Positions 1 through 6,400 are shown, counted from the stretch's first letter. The stretch: 8,457 nucleotides of DNA from Candidatus Phaeomarinibacter sp. (GCA_028279995.1 JANQMQ010000215.1:1-8457); one strand, 5' to 3'. A program made the numbers and translations. Notes: generated by a model from the sequence alone, not told the origin.

Positions 1-241
1 TCCAGTCTCCCGACTTCAAGTTTCGGGTCTCCGCGCCTTCAATCTCCAGATGCGCTTCCCCTTCGAGGACACAGACCCATTCGTCCTGCGTCTGATCAAA
101 CCACCCGGTGTCCGGCGCTGTCTGGCCAGTCGAGACGATGCGCTCGATCCTGACATGTCCGGCGTCATGCAGCGTGCTGAACTGCTCTTCTGCGAGGGGT
201 GTTTCGGGCAGGCCTGAGAACAGATTGCCGGTGAGGGTCAT
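1..241 (-). CDS. Small cupin-domain protein (C-terminus cut off by window edge)
   Basis: The first 80 residues of a minus-strand gene are visible; the rest lies beyond position 1. The ATG at 241-239 overlaps the stop of the upstream DUF502 gene (ATGA), and an AGGA at 249-246 can serve as ribosome-binding site, so the two genes are probably co-transcribed and translationally coupled. The segment DEWVCVLEGEAHLEIEG (about residues 53-69), followed by LKSGDW (75-80), is the turn-rich beta-barrel pattern of small single-domain cupins. The usual metal-binding HxH of cupin motif 1 is not seen; the equivalent stretch reads FDQTQDE, though Glu54 is kept. I recall this substitution from a subgroup of small bacterial cupins, so it need not mean loss of function. 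Substrate and reaction are unknown. The cupin assignment is fairly safe; any specific enzyme name would be a guess. Confidence 0.8.
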   Translation of the reverse strand, partial: MTLTGNLFSGLPETPLAEEQFSTLHDAGHVRIERIVSTGQTAPDTGWFDQTQDEWVCVLEGEAHLEIEGAETRNLKSGDW

Positions 242-966
242 GACGTCCTGTGGAGCTGGTCTTCTTCCGCCTGCGTGTGGACGTGATACTTCGACAGCTC
301 TGAGGTCTCCATGTCGAACTCCGGCGCGACCAGTCCGGCGGAGATCACCATCTTGGCGGCATCTTCGACGGACATCTCCAGCGTGATGACGTCCCGCCGG
401 GGGACGAAAAGCAGAAACCCGCTGGTCGGGTTCGGCGTCGTGGGCAGAAACACGCTGACCATCTCTTCGTCCGCCCTCGCCTGAACCTCGCCCTTGGCGG
501 CGGTCGTCACAAACGCGATGGAGTAGACACCCCTGCGCGGATACTCGATCAGCGCGACCTCGCGGAACGACTGCTGGGACTGGCTCAGTACCGTTTCAAA
601 AATCTGCTTCAGTGCACCATAGATGTTGCGCACCAGCGGCATGCGCCCCACCAGCCGCTCGCCATAGCTCACCAGCGTGCGGCCAAACAGATTGGCCGTC
701 AGCGCGCCCAGAATGGTCAGCAGCACGACGGCGATGATCAGGCCGAGGCCCGGCACCGTGAAGTCGAGATAGCGTTCCGGCCTGTACTGGTCAGGGATCA
801 TCGGGGTGAACCAGGCATCCACAAAGTCCACGAACCACATCACCAGGACGACGGTGATGGTCACCGGTGCAGCGACCACAAGACCGGTCAGGAAGTAGTT
901 GCGCAGCCGCGACAGGATGCTCACGCGTTGCTTCGGCTCGATCAGATGTGGCTGTTCGTCGGTCAT
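238..966 (-). CDS. DUF502 family inner-membrane protein
   Basis: This 242-residue protein matches the DUF502 family in length and pattern. A short cytoplasmic-looking N-terminus ending in RLRNYFLTG is followed by a hydrophobic segment at about residues 25-47. A loop with WFTPMIPDQYRPERY precedes a second membrane segment at about 72-94. Then comes the conserved block GRMPLVRNIYGALKQI (about 107-122) and a soluble C-terminal domain containing VFLPTTPNPTSGFLLFVPR, a signature of the family. The molecular function is not established; no catalytic motif is visible. The ATG at 966 is preceded by only a weak AGAG. An overlapping frame starting at 985 gives a low-complexity Arg-rich product and is a shadow. 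The gene heads a unit with the downstream cupin and diverges from the 1147 operon, sharing the 967-1146 intergenic region. Confidence 0.92.
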   Translation of the reverse strand: MTDEQPHLIEPKQRVSILSRLRNYFLTGLVVAAPVTITVVLVMWFVDFVDAWFTPMIPDQYRPERYLDFTVPGLGLIIAVVLLTILGALTANLFGRTLVSYGERLVGRMPLVRNIYGALKQIFETVLSQSQQSFREVALIEYPRRGVYSIAFVTTAAKGEVQARADEEMVSVFLPTTPNPTSGFLLFVPRRDVITLEMSVEDAAKMVISAGLVAPEFDMETSELSKYHVHTQAEEDQLHRTS

Positions 967-1023
967 TATGGGGCTCTTTGTGCACCTGTGCAGATGCGAC
1001 TCATGTGGAGATGACGCAGGGGC

Positions 1024-1053
1024 AGTCTAGCGCGCATCCAACCGACTGGTCAT
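1024..1053 (-). promoter_or_regulatory. Candidate promoter for the DUF502-cupin unit
   Basis: Reading the minus strand, ATGACC (1053-1048; 4 of 6 to TTGACA) and TAGACT (1029-1024; 4 of 6 to TATAAT) are separated by 18 bases. Transcription would begin near 1017, giving a leader of about 50 bases before the DUF502 start at 966. Both boxes are imperfect and were found by eye, so this is a candidate only. Confidence 0.3.
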
Positions 1054-1074
1054 CCGCGTCATCAGGCCTAAAAT
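1047..1074 (+). promoter_or_regulatory. Candidate promoter for the 1147-5012 operon
   Basis: TGGTCA (1047-1052; 4 of 6 to TTGACA) and TAAAAT (1069-1074; 5 of 6 to TATAAT) are spaced by 16 bases. This would start transcription near 1081 and leave a leader of about 65 bases that contains the hairpin at 1104-1131. The -35 box shares its bases with the -35 of the oppositely directed candidate promoter, so the two may compete for polymerase. Found by eye. Confidence 0.38.
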
Positions 1075-1103
1075 GGGTCCCGAAAAAATATCAAAAGACA
1101 AAT

Positions 1104-1131
1104 GATGCCGCGGGATCACCCGCAAGGCATC
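1104..1131 (+). promoter_or_regulatory. Leader hairpin abutting the ribosome-binding site of the operon's first gene
   Basis: GATGCC (1104-1109) and GCGGG (1110-1114) pair with GGCATC (1126-1131) and CCCGC (1119-1123). The result is 11 base pairs with an ATCA loop and a two-base AA bulge on the 3' arm. The stem ends two bases before the Shine-Dalgarno GAGGGG (1133-1138), eight bases upstream of the ATG at 1147. No T-run follows, so it is not a terminator. Possible roles are an mRNA-stabilising structure, a translation control element or a transcription-factor dyad. The bulge makes RNA more likely than a DNA operator. Confidence 0.55.
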
Positions 1132-1146
1132 TGAGGGGAAACGTTC

Positions 1147-2178
1147 ATGAAAGAGCCTGAGGGATATCGCGTTCGGCTGGAGCCGGAAGACGAGTACTGC
1201 CACGAGCCCGATGCGGCCTCCAACTACAATGAGAGCATGTATTTCAACATGTTCGATCCCGATCAGAAGATCGGTGGCTGGTTCCGTTTGGGCAATCGCC
1301 CCAACGAAGGCTATGCTGAGATGACCAACTGCCTGTACCTGCCCGACGGACGCGTGGCCTTCATGTATGCGCGCCCGAAGATTGACAGCAACAAGGAGCT
1401 CAATGCCGGCGGCATGAAGTTCGAGGTTGTCGAGCCTTTCAAGAGGCTGCGGGTGACCTATTCCGGCAAGGTGTGCGTCCTCACCGAACCGAACGAAATG
1501 GCGGACCCGGCCAAGGCCTTCAAGAACAACCCCATCGTCGATTGTGAAGTGGTGCTGAACTATGAGGGTGTGTCACCCATGTTCGGAGGCGAGACGGTCA
1601 AGGAGGACGGGTCCTCGCTGGAGATCGACCCGGAAAAGAGCTTCGCCAAGGCCCACTACGAGCAGCATATGGCAGCCTCGGGACATTTCATCATCGGCGA
1701 TGAGCGCTTTGACGTTTCCGGCCACGGGTTGCGAGACAAGTCCTGGGGGCCGCGCTACTGGCAGGCCATCCACTGGTACCGCTGGCTGCCGATGAATTTC
1801 GGCGCTGATTTCGCGATGATGATTTCCATCGTGACCAATGCGGAAGGCCAGAGCCGCATGGGCGGCATGGTGCTGAAGGACGGCAAGTACGACATGATCG
1901 AGCATGCCGAGATCGACAGCGATTGGGACGAAAACTGGTACCAGACCGCCCTCACCGCCCGCATTACCACGGAAAGCGGTGCGGACTATCAGGTCGATGG
2001 CAAGGTGATGTCGCTGATCCCGCTGCGCAACCGCCGCAAGACGCCGGATGGTGAGGAAATGCTGACCCGCATCACCGAAGGCATGACCGAATACACGTGC
2101 AACGGTCAGGTCGGATATGGTCTGTCGGAGTATCTGGACCAGATCGTTGACGGTAAGCCTGTGAGTATCGCCGGATGA
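1147..2178 (+). CDS. DUF7065/DUF7064 lipocalin-like protein (putative hydrophobic-ligand protein)
   Basis: This 343-residue soluble protein has no signal peptide or membrane segment. It starts at an ATG with a good Shine-Dalgarno (GAGGGG at 1133-1138). From memory it belongs to the large family annotated as an N-terminal DUF7065 and C-terminal DUF7064 domain, distantly reminiscent of the CrtC/AttH double-lipocalin fold. Visible marks are the N-terminal WFRLGNRPNEGYAEM (45-59), the YEQHMAASGHF segment (171-181), the central GHGLRDKSWGPRYW motif (192-205) with His193, Arg196, Asp197 and Trp200, and the C-terminal GYGLSEYLDQ (323-332). No enzymatic activity is established to my knowledge. The stop overlaps the start of the kinase gene (ATGA, 2175-2178), which implies coordinated translation and a shared task. 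A binding or conversion role for an isoprenoid- or acyl-type substrate is inference from fold resemblance and neighbours. Confidence 0.85.
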   Translation: MKEPEGYRVRLEPEDEYCHEPDAASNYNESMYFNMFDPDQKIGGWFRLGNRPNEGYAEMTNCLYLPDGRVAFMYARPKIDSNKELNAGGMKFEVVEPFKRLRVTYSGKVCVLTEPNEMADPAKAFKNNPIVDCEVVLNYEGVSPMFGGETVKEDGSSLEIDPEKSFAKAHYEQHMAASGHFIIGDERFDVSGHGLRDKSWGPRYWQAIHWYRWLPMNFGADFAMMISIVTNAEGQSRMGGMVLKDGKYDMIEHAEIDSDWDENWYQTALTARITTESGADYQVDGKVMSLIPLRNRRKTPDGEEMLTRITEGMTEYTCNGQVGYGLSEYLDQIVDGKPVSIAG

Positions 2179-3197
2179 GCACAACAGATACACCCGAAAA
2201 GAGGCACGATCTGGCGGCCGGTCTTGAAACCGCGGTTGGACGCTCGCTTGCTAATGTAGACCTCGTTTCCGGTGTGCGCCGCCTGTCTGGTGGTGCCAGT
2301 CAGGAGACTTGGTCGTTTGACGCAATTGCCGGAACGCACTCCCACCCCTTGATCCTGCGCCGGGCCCCCGGCGGGACCACCAACAACAAGCGCGACACGG
2401 CGGTTCCATTGGCCACGGAGGCGGCGCTTATCCAGCTGGCTGAACAGCAGGGCGTGCCGGTGCCGCCCATCACGGTTGTTCTGAAAGACGAAGACGGCCT
2501 CGGTGACGGCTTCATCATGGAACGCATTGAGGGTGAGACCATTGCCCGCAAGATTCTGCGCGATGCAGAGTATGCTGATGCCCGGCCGAAGCTCGCCCGT
2601 CAATGCGGGGAGATCCTCGCAAAGATACATGCTGTACCGCGCGGAGACATACCAGACATTCAGGTCTCTCCCGCCCGCTCCGAGATCGACAAGTATCGCG
2701 ATATCTACGCATCCATGAAGCACCCCCATCCGGTGTTTGAACTGGCGTTCCGTTATCTGGAAGACAATCTGCCGACGGACGAAAACCTGACTCTTGTTCA
2801 CGGTGACTTTCGGAATGGAAATCTCATGATTGGTCCGGACGGCGTGCGCGCCGTTCTCGACTGGGAACTCGCACATGTGGGTGACCCGATGGAGGACCTG
2901 GGCTGGATCTGCGTGAACTCCTGGCGCTTTGGAGAAATCGATAACCCCGTCGGCGGCTTCGGTTCACGCGAAGACATGTTTGCGGGATATGAAGCAGCTG
3001 GAGGCGCACCGGTTGACCCGGAGCGGGTCAAGTACTGGGAGGTGCTGGGCACGCTCAAATGGGGGATCATGTGCATGATCATGGTGTCCGCTTTTTCCAG
3101 CGGCATGGACCGCTCCGTCGAGCGCGCTGCCATCGGCCGCCGTTCGTCCGAAACTGAAATCGATCTTCTCAATCTGCTTGCCCCACGGAAGGCTTGA
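2175..3197 (+). CDS. APH-fold kinase, LvaA/ACAD11-type (putative hydroxyacyl-CoA kinase)
   Basis: This is a 340-residue cytoplasmic phosphotransferase of the APH/choline kinase superfamily. In order it shows a nucleotide loop LSGGASQETW (37-46), the strand LILRRAPGG (59-67) that normally carries the ATP-contacting basic residue (here Arg), a helix-C Glu near 82, and FIMERIEG (113-120) as hinge. The catalytic Brenner motif is HGDFRNGN (209-216; Asp211 base, Asn216 metal), followed by the metal aspartate at LDWE (228-231, Asp229). All core catalytic residues are present. The GGASQETW and LRRAPGG forms resemble the N-terminal kinase domain of ACAD10/11 and LvaA rather than aminoglycoside resistance enzymes. 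LvaA with LvaB phosphorylates 4-hydroxyacyl-CoA. Here a DUF6285 gene lies three bases downstream and an enoyl-CoA hydratase follows, supporting the same kind of chemistry. The exact substrate is unknown. Confidence 0.9.
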   Translation: MSTTDTPEKRHDLAAGLETAVGRSLANVDLVSGVRRLSGGASQETWSFDAIAGTHSHPLILRRAPGGTTNNKRDTAVPLATEAALIQLAEQQGVPVPPITVVLKDEDGLGDGFIMERIEGETIARKILRDAEYADARPKLARQCGEILAKIHAVPRGDIPDIQVSPARSEIDKYRDIYASMKHPHPVFELAFRYLEDNLPTDENLTLVHGDFRNGNLMIGPDGVRAVLDWELAHVGDPMEDLGWICVNSWRFGEIDNPVGGFGSREDMFAGYEAAGGAPVDPERVKYWEVLGTLKWGIMCMIMVSAFSSGMDRSVERAAIGRRSSETEIDLLNLLAPRKA

Positions 3198-3200
3198 CCC

Positions 3201-3590
3201 ATGCAGGACCAACCCGCTGCCCATGATCTCGTCACCGCGGTGCGTGAATTTCTTGAGAAAGTCGCCATGCCCAAGCTTGAAGGGCACGATGCCTTTCATG
3301 CCCGCGTGGCGGCGAATGCCCTTGCCATTGTTGAACGCGAGCTTGCGATTGCGCCCATGGACAATGCGGCTGAGCTGACCCGGCTGACTGGCCTGCTGGG
3401 GCATGATGGTGATCTGGTCGAACTGAACGAGGAACTGTGTGCTGAGATTCGTGCCGGCCGGATGACGTTGGAAACGCCCCACCTGGCGGACCATCTGTGG
3501 GCCACCACGCTGACCAAACTGTCAATTGATCAGCCCCGCTACGCTGCCTACAAACGCGCTATTGAAAGCACAGCATCTCTCGACGCTTAA
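3201..3590 (+). CDS. DUF6285 protein, LvaB-like kinase partner
   Basis: This 129-residue, largely helical soluble protein matches DUF6285. Its hallmarks are the N-terminal LVTAVREFLEKVAMPKLEG (10-28), the conserved FHARVAANALAIVERELAI (32-50), and a C-terminal half with LCAEIRAG (79-86) and LWATTLTKLSIDQPRY (103-118). It has no catalytic motif, signal peptide or membrane segment. DUF6285 genes regularly sit directly after APH-type kinases near acyl-CoA dehydrogenases. From memory, LvaB of the Pseudomonas putida levulinate pathway is a small protein of this kind, needed for LvaA kinase activity. The gene begins three bases after the kinase stop, so the products are probably made in step and act as a complex. 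The ATG at 3201 lacks a strong Shine-Dalgarno of its own, which fits translational coupling. The partner role is inferred from context. Confidence 0.88.
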   Translation: MQDQPAAHDLVTAVREFLEKVAMPKLEGHDAFHARVAANALAIVERELAIAPMDNAAELTRLTGLLGHDGDLVELNEELCAEIRAGRMTLETPHLADHLWATTLTKLSIDQPRYAAYKRAIESTASLDA

Positions 3591-3621
3591 ACGCAATAAA
3601 TCCAGCTAATGGAGACGCCCC

Positions 3622-4419
3622 ATGATCATGATGTCCGATGACGGCCCCGTAGCCATTGTGACGTTCGAGAACCCGCCCATGGGTTACATGAACATGGAGA
3701 TGGTGAAGGAACTCGACCGCATTGTCGCGGCCTATGAGACTGACGACAATGTGCGGGCCATTGTCTTCACCGGTGGCCTACCAAATGTCTTCATCCGTCA
3801 CTATGACGTCGAGGAGATTGTCGCCGCGGGTGAATTTGTAAAATCTACCGGGCGTACGGTGGATGACATCGTGGAAAGTGCCAAAGGCGAGACAGACATC
3901 TCCACCCTGTTCAACCGCGTGGACAACTGCCCCAAGCCGACCATCGCCGCTATCAATGGTATGTGCATGGGCGGCGGGTTTGAGTTTGCCCTATGTTGCG
4001 ATTTCCGGATTGCCGGTCAGGGCGCCTATACAATTGGTCTGCCGGAATCGAATATCGGTATTTTCCCGGGCGCAGGCGGCACCCAGAGACTGCCGCGGGT
4101 GATCGGTGAGGCACGGGCTCTGGAGATGATTTTGCGCGGACGGGTCGCAGGCCCAGAGGAAGCCGCCGATATTGGTCTGGTGCATCGGTTTGAAACCGGT
4201 GATGTGCTGGCTGCTGCCGTCGGACTTGGCAAGGAGCTAGCCCGGAAGACACCGCGCGCCCTGGCGGCGGCCAAGATGCTGGTCAAGTCAGCCACACAGA
4301 CACCGCTGTTGGAAGGCCTTGCGACCGAGCGGGCGGAGTTCATGCGGCTGCTGGCGGATGACCCGGAAGCCATGGAGGCAATGCGCGCGTTTTTGTCCGG
4401 CGACGGAGAGATTGCCTGA
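3622..4419 (+). CDS. Enoyl-CoA hydratase/isomerase (crotonase family)
   Basis: The 265-residue product has the normal crotonase length. GGAGA at 3611-3615 selects the ATG at 3622, although the start MIMM leaves two later ATGs possible. The second oxyanion-hole segment is INGMCMGGGFEFAL (111-124). Both glutamates used by classical enoyl-CoA hydratase to activate water are matched: Glu121 in GGGFE and Glu142 in GLPE, followed by NIGIFPGAGGTQRLPR. That favours hydratase chemistry over a pure isomerase. The C-terminal helices (PRALAAAKMLV, 211-221) fit the trimerisation region. Unusually, the first oxyanion-hole motif, typically FxAGADL, reads FIRHYDV (57-63). The gene lies 31 bp after the DUF6285 gene and overlaps the YceI gene by one base (TGATG). 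A role hydrating the enoyl-CoA left after kinase-assisted dehydration is inference. Confidence 0.92.
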   Translation: MIMMSDDGPVAIVTFENPPMGYMNMEMVKELDRIVAAYETDDNVRAIVFTGGLPNVFIRHYDVEEIVAAGEFVKSTGRTVDDIVESAKGETDISTLFNRVDNCPKPTIAAINGMCMGGGFEFALCCDFRIAGQGAYTIGLPESNIGIFPGAGGTQRLPRVIGEARALEMILRGRVAGPEEAADIGLVHRFETGDVLAAAVGLGKELARKTPRALAAAKMLVKSATQTPLLEGLATERAEFMRLLADDPEAMEAMRAFLSGDGEIA

Positions 4420-5012
4420 TGCGCGTCATGTGCCGCCTTGCCATGTCACTCGTGGCGCTTGTCATGCTGGCTTTACCAGCCCGATCGGAGACTGTGTTTC
4501 TCGATTTTGATCCAGGCCATTCGCATATCCTGTTCAGCGTCATGCACCTTGATCTGTCGCGGACTTATGGAGAGTTCGAGGCCTTTGACGGTCGTGTCGT
4601 GCTGGACGTGGACCGGCCGGAGAATGTGATCGTCGAGGTCACCATTGATGTGGCAAGCCTCGACAGCGGCCTTCCCGCCCGCGACGAAAATCTGATGGGT
4701 GGCTCCTGGTTTGACGTTGAGGATCATCCGACCATGACCTTCACATCGACGGGGCTGGAGAGAACGGGCGACAGCACAGGCGTTTTGACCGGCGATCTCA
4801 CGCTGCTCGGTGTGACACGGCCCGTGACGCTGCATGTCAAGTTCAACGGGACGGCCAGCGATCCGTTTTCATCGCGGAAAACGCGCTGGGGTTTTTCCGC
4901 GTCAGGGGCTATCAAACGGTCTGAGTTCGGAATGGATTTTGGCCTGGGCTTTGTCAGCGATGATATCAATCTGATGATTGAGACAGAGCTGCTGCAAAGT
5001 GCTGATGAATAG
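4419..5012 (+). CDS. Exported YceI-family lipid/isoprenoid-binding protein
   Basis: The 197-residue precursor starts with a typical signal peptide: basic MRVMCR, hydrophobic LAMSLVALVMLALP, and probable cleavage after ARS at about residue 23. That leaves roughly 174 residues in the periplasm, normal for YceI. The YceI lipocalin-like barrel is clear from FDPGHSHILFSVMHLDLS (30-47), the extended YGEFEAFDGRV (50-60), HPTMTFTSTGLE (103-114), LTLLGVTRPVTLHV (127-140) and the C-terminal SDDINLMIETEL (180-191). Known YceI structures hold long polyprenyl chains such as ubiquinone precursors inside the barrel; no catalytic residues are expected. The ATG shares its A with the stop of the enoyl-CoA hydratase gene (TGATG), so translation is likely coupled. 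This places a periplasmic lipid carrier in the catabolic operon. The native ligand cannot be read from sequence. Confidence 0.93.
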   Translation: MRVMCRLAMSLVALVMLALPARSETVFLDFDPGHSHILFSVMHLDLSRTYGEFEAFDGRVVLDVDRPENVIVEVTIDVASLDSGLPARDENLMGGSWFDVEDHPTMTFTSTGLERTGDSTGVLTGDLTLLGVTRPVTLHVKFNGTASDPFSSRKTRWGFSASGAIKRSEFGMDFGLGFVSDDINLMIETELLQSADE

Positions 5013-5020
5013 CGTGGGCA

Positions 5021-5040
5021 GCCCGGCGGCATGACCGGGC
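5021..5040 (+). other. Short intergenic hairpin between YceI and DUF3089 genes
   Basis: GCCCGG (5021-5026) can pair with CCGGGC (5035-5040) around an eight-base loop. There is no T-run behind it, so it is a poor intrinsic terminator. It could be a processing or stability boundary between the operon and the next gene, or chance in GC-rich DNA. Confidence 0.3.
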
Positions 5041-5071
5041 GCCATGCAAACGACAGAATGGGAATAACGTG

Positions 5072-6235
5072 ATGCTGCGATATCTGGCCTGGAGTGCGGC
5101 GGGACTTGTTGCTCTGCTGGCGGTTGGCGGGGTGCTTGCCTACCTCTTCCGGGGCGAGTTGATTGCCTACATGGTCAATCCGGGCGAGCCCTTCGCGGCC
5201 TTCACGCCGCCGCCAGCGCCCGATTATGAAACGCCCGAAGCCTGGGCCGCGCTGCCGGGCCGCGACGACACGGCGGATCTGAGCCCCCCGGGCATGTCAC
5301 CGAGGGTGGCTGATGACGCCGCCAGCGTTGATGTTTTCTACATCCACCCCACCACCTACCTCACCAGTGATGGATGGAACGCCGCCATCAACAAGGAAGA
5401 GCCGCGCTACATCATCGACAATGCGGTGATGGCGCACCAGGCGAGCGCCTTCAACCTGGCAGGCCGCATCTATGCTCCGCTCTACCGGCAGGCGGGTATC
5501 TACGCCTTCATGGAACCCTGGGCGGAACTCGACGACCCGCAGGGTCCGCTGGCGCTTGATCTGGCCTATCAGGATATCGCCCGTGCCTTTGAAACCTATA
5601 TCCGCCTGCACAACAATGGCCGACCGTTCATTCTGGCCGCCCACAGCCAGGGGGCCCTGCACCTCATTCGCCTGATGCAGGACTATCTCAAACGCCCAGA
5701 CCTGAAGGCCCGCCTCGTGGCGGCCTATCCGCTCGGCATGTCGATGCCGGTGCATCTGTTCGATGATCTTCTGGCCCATGTTCCTCCGTGTACGGAACCG
5801 GACCAGATCGGATGTCTTGTGAGCTTCAATTCGTTCGGCCCGGACGGCAATCCGACCGTATGGTTTGAGCAGCAGCGCATCTGGGAAGGCAACGAACTGA
5901 TCCCGGTCGCCGGCCGCCCGCTCAACTGCACCAATCCGCTCAGCTGGAAGGCCGACGGTGAGGTCGCTGAGCCGGATCTTAACAAGGGTGCGATCCCTTA
6001 TGCAGCAGCGATGGCCGATGAGTTGCCGGTAACCAGTCTGGCAGACCCGCAGATGCTCGACATCTCTGTTCAATGCCGCGACGGCATCGCTTACATGGAC
6101 AGGCTGCCGCCGGATGAGTTCGGAGAACTGGTTTTCGAAAACGAGGATTACCACGTTTACGACTACAACCTGTTCTACGGCTCGATCCGCGACAATGCCG
6201 CATTGCGCGCTGCAGCATATATAGCCCTCCAGTAG
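5072..6235 (+). CDS. Membrane-anchored DUF3089 alpha/beta hydrolase
   Basis: This 387-residue protein (numbered from the ATG at 5072) has one N-terminal hydrophobic segment at about 4-26 and no obvious cleavage site. It probably acts as a membrane-tethered envelope enzyme facing the periplasm. The DUF3089 pattern is complete: VDVFYIHPTTYL (86-97), the nucleophile elbow AAHSQG (189-194, Ser192), and LVAAYPLGM in the strand after it. At the C-terminal end HVYDYNLFYGSIRDNA (361-376) supplies the likely catalytic His361. Family members are presumed esterases or lipases; substrates are not established. GGGA at 5060-5063 lies eight bases before the ATG at 5072 and five before an in-frame GTG at 5069, which is an alternative start one codon longer. 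The 59-base gap from YceI holds a weak hairpin, so it may be the last operon gene or have its own promoter. Confidence 0.9.
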   Translation: MLRYLAWSAAGLVALLAVGGVLAYLFRGELIAYMVNPGEPFAAFTPPPAPDYETPEAWAALPGRDDTADLSPPGMSPRVADDAASVDVFYIHPTTYLTSDGWNAAINKEEPRYIIDNAVMAHQASAFNLAGRIYAPLYRQAGIYAFMEPWAELDDPQGPLALDLAYQDIARAFETYIRLHNNGRPFILAAHSQGALHLIRLMQDYLKRPDLKARLVAAYPLGMSMPVHLFDDLLAHVPPCTEPDQIGCLVSFNSFGPDGNPTVWFEQQRIWEGNELIPVAGRPLNCTNPLSWKADGEVAEPDLNKGAIPYAAAMADELPVTSLADPQMLDISVQCRDGIAYMDRLPPDEFGELVFENEDYHVYDYNLFYGSIRDNAALRAAAYIALQ

Positions 6236-6373
6236 ATATATGGGCGGTGTAACGCTGACATTTGTTGCACCGCACTCCTGCCCCGTTGGCGTTTGGCATC
6301 TGCAGCGCTAGGCTTTCATCCAAGGAAACGAGTCCGCGCTCAAATGACGGACCATCCGGGATGGAAGCAGCTC

Positions 6374-6398
6374 GGTTCCTGCCCAAAGCGGCGGAACC
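6374..6398 (+). promoter_or_regulatory. Leader hairpin abutting the ribosome-binding site of the exported-protein gene
   Basis: GGTTCC (6374-6379) and GCC (6381-6383) pair with GGAACC (6393-6398) and GGC (6390-6392). This gives nine base pairs with a single bulged T (6380) and a six-base loop. The stem ends two bases before the Shine-Dalgarno run at 6401-6410. Its geometry (bulged stem, same distance to the ribosome-binding site) resembles the hairpin at 1104-1131, although the sequences differ. Confidence 0.5.
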
Positions 6399-6400
6399 AA

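Noticed and set aside
1573..2193. Minus-strand open frame (206 codons) opposite the DUF7065/7064 gene, and a 256-codon one at 2106-2876
   Set aside because: Both are antisense to well-supported genes, have no ribosome-binding site of note and no recognisable motifs.
2175..3197. Aminoglycoside resistance function for the APH-fold kinase
   Set aside because: The kinase core is shared, but the LvaA/ACAD11-like details, the DUF6285 neighbour and the acyl-CoA gene context point to metabolic, not antibiotic, phosphorylation.
5021..5040. Intrinsic terminator after YceI
   Set aside because: The GC stem has only six pairs, a wide loop and no T-run, so termination is not supported; kept only as a weak hairpin.
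5297..6154. Long minus-strand open frame (285 codons) inside the DUF3089 gene
   Set aside because: It lies opposite a gene with full family motifs; its product lacks coherent domains and is rich in Arg, His and Val as expected of an antisense shadow in GC-rich DNA.
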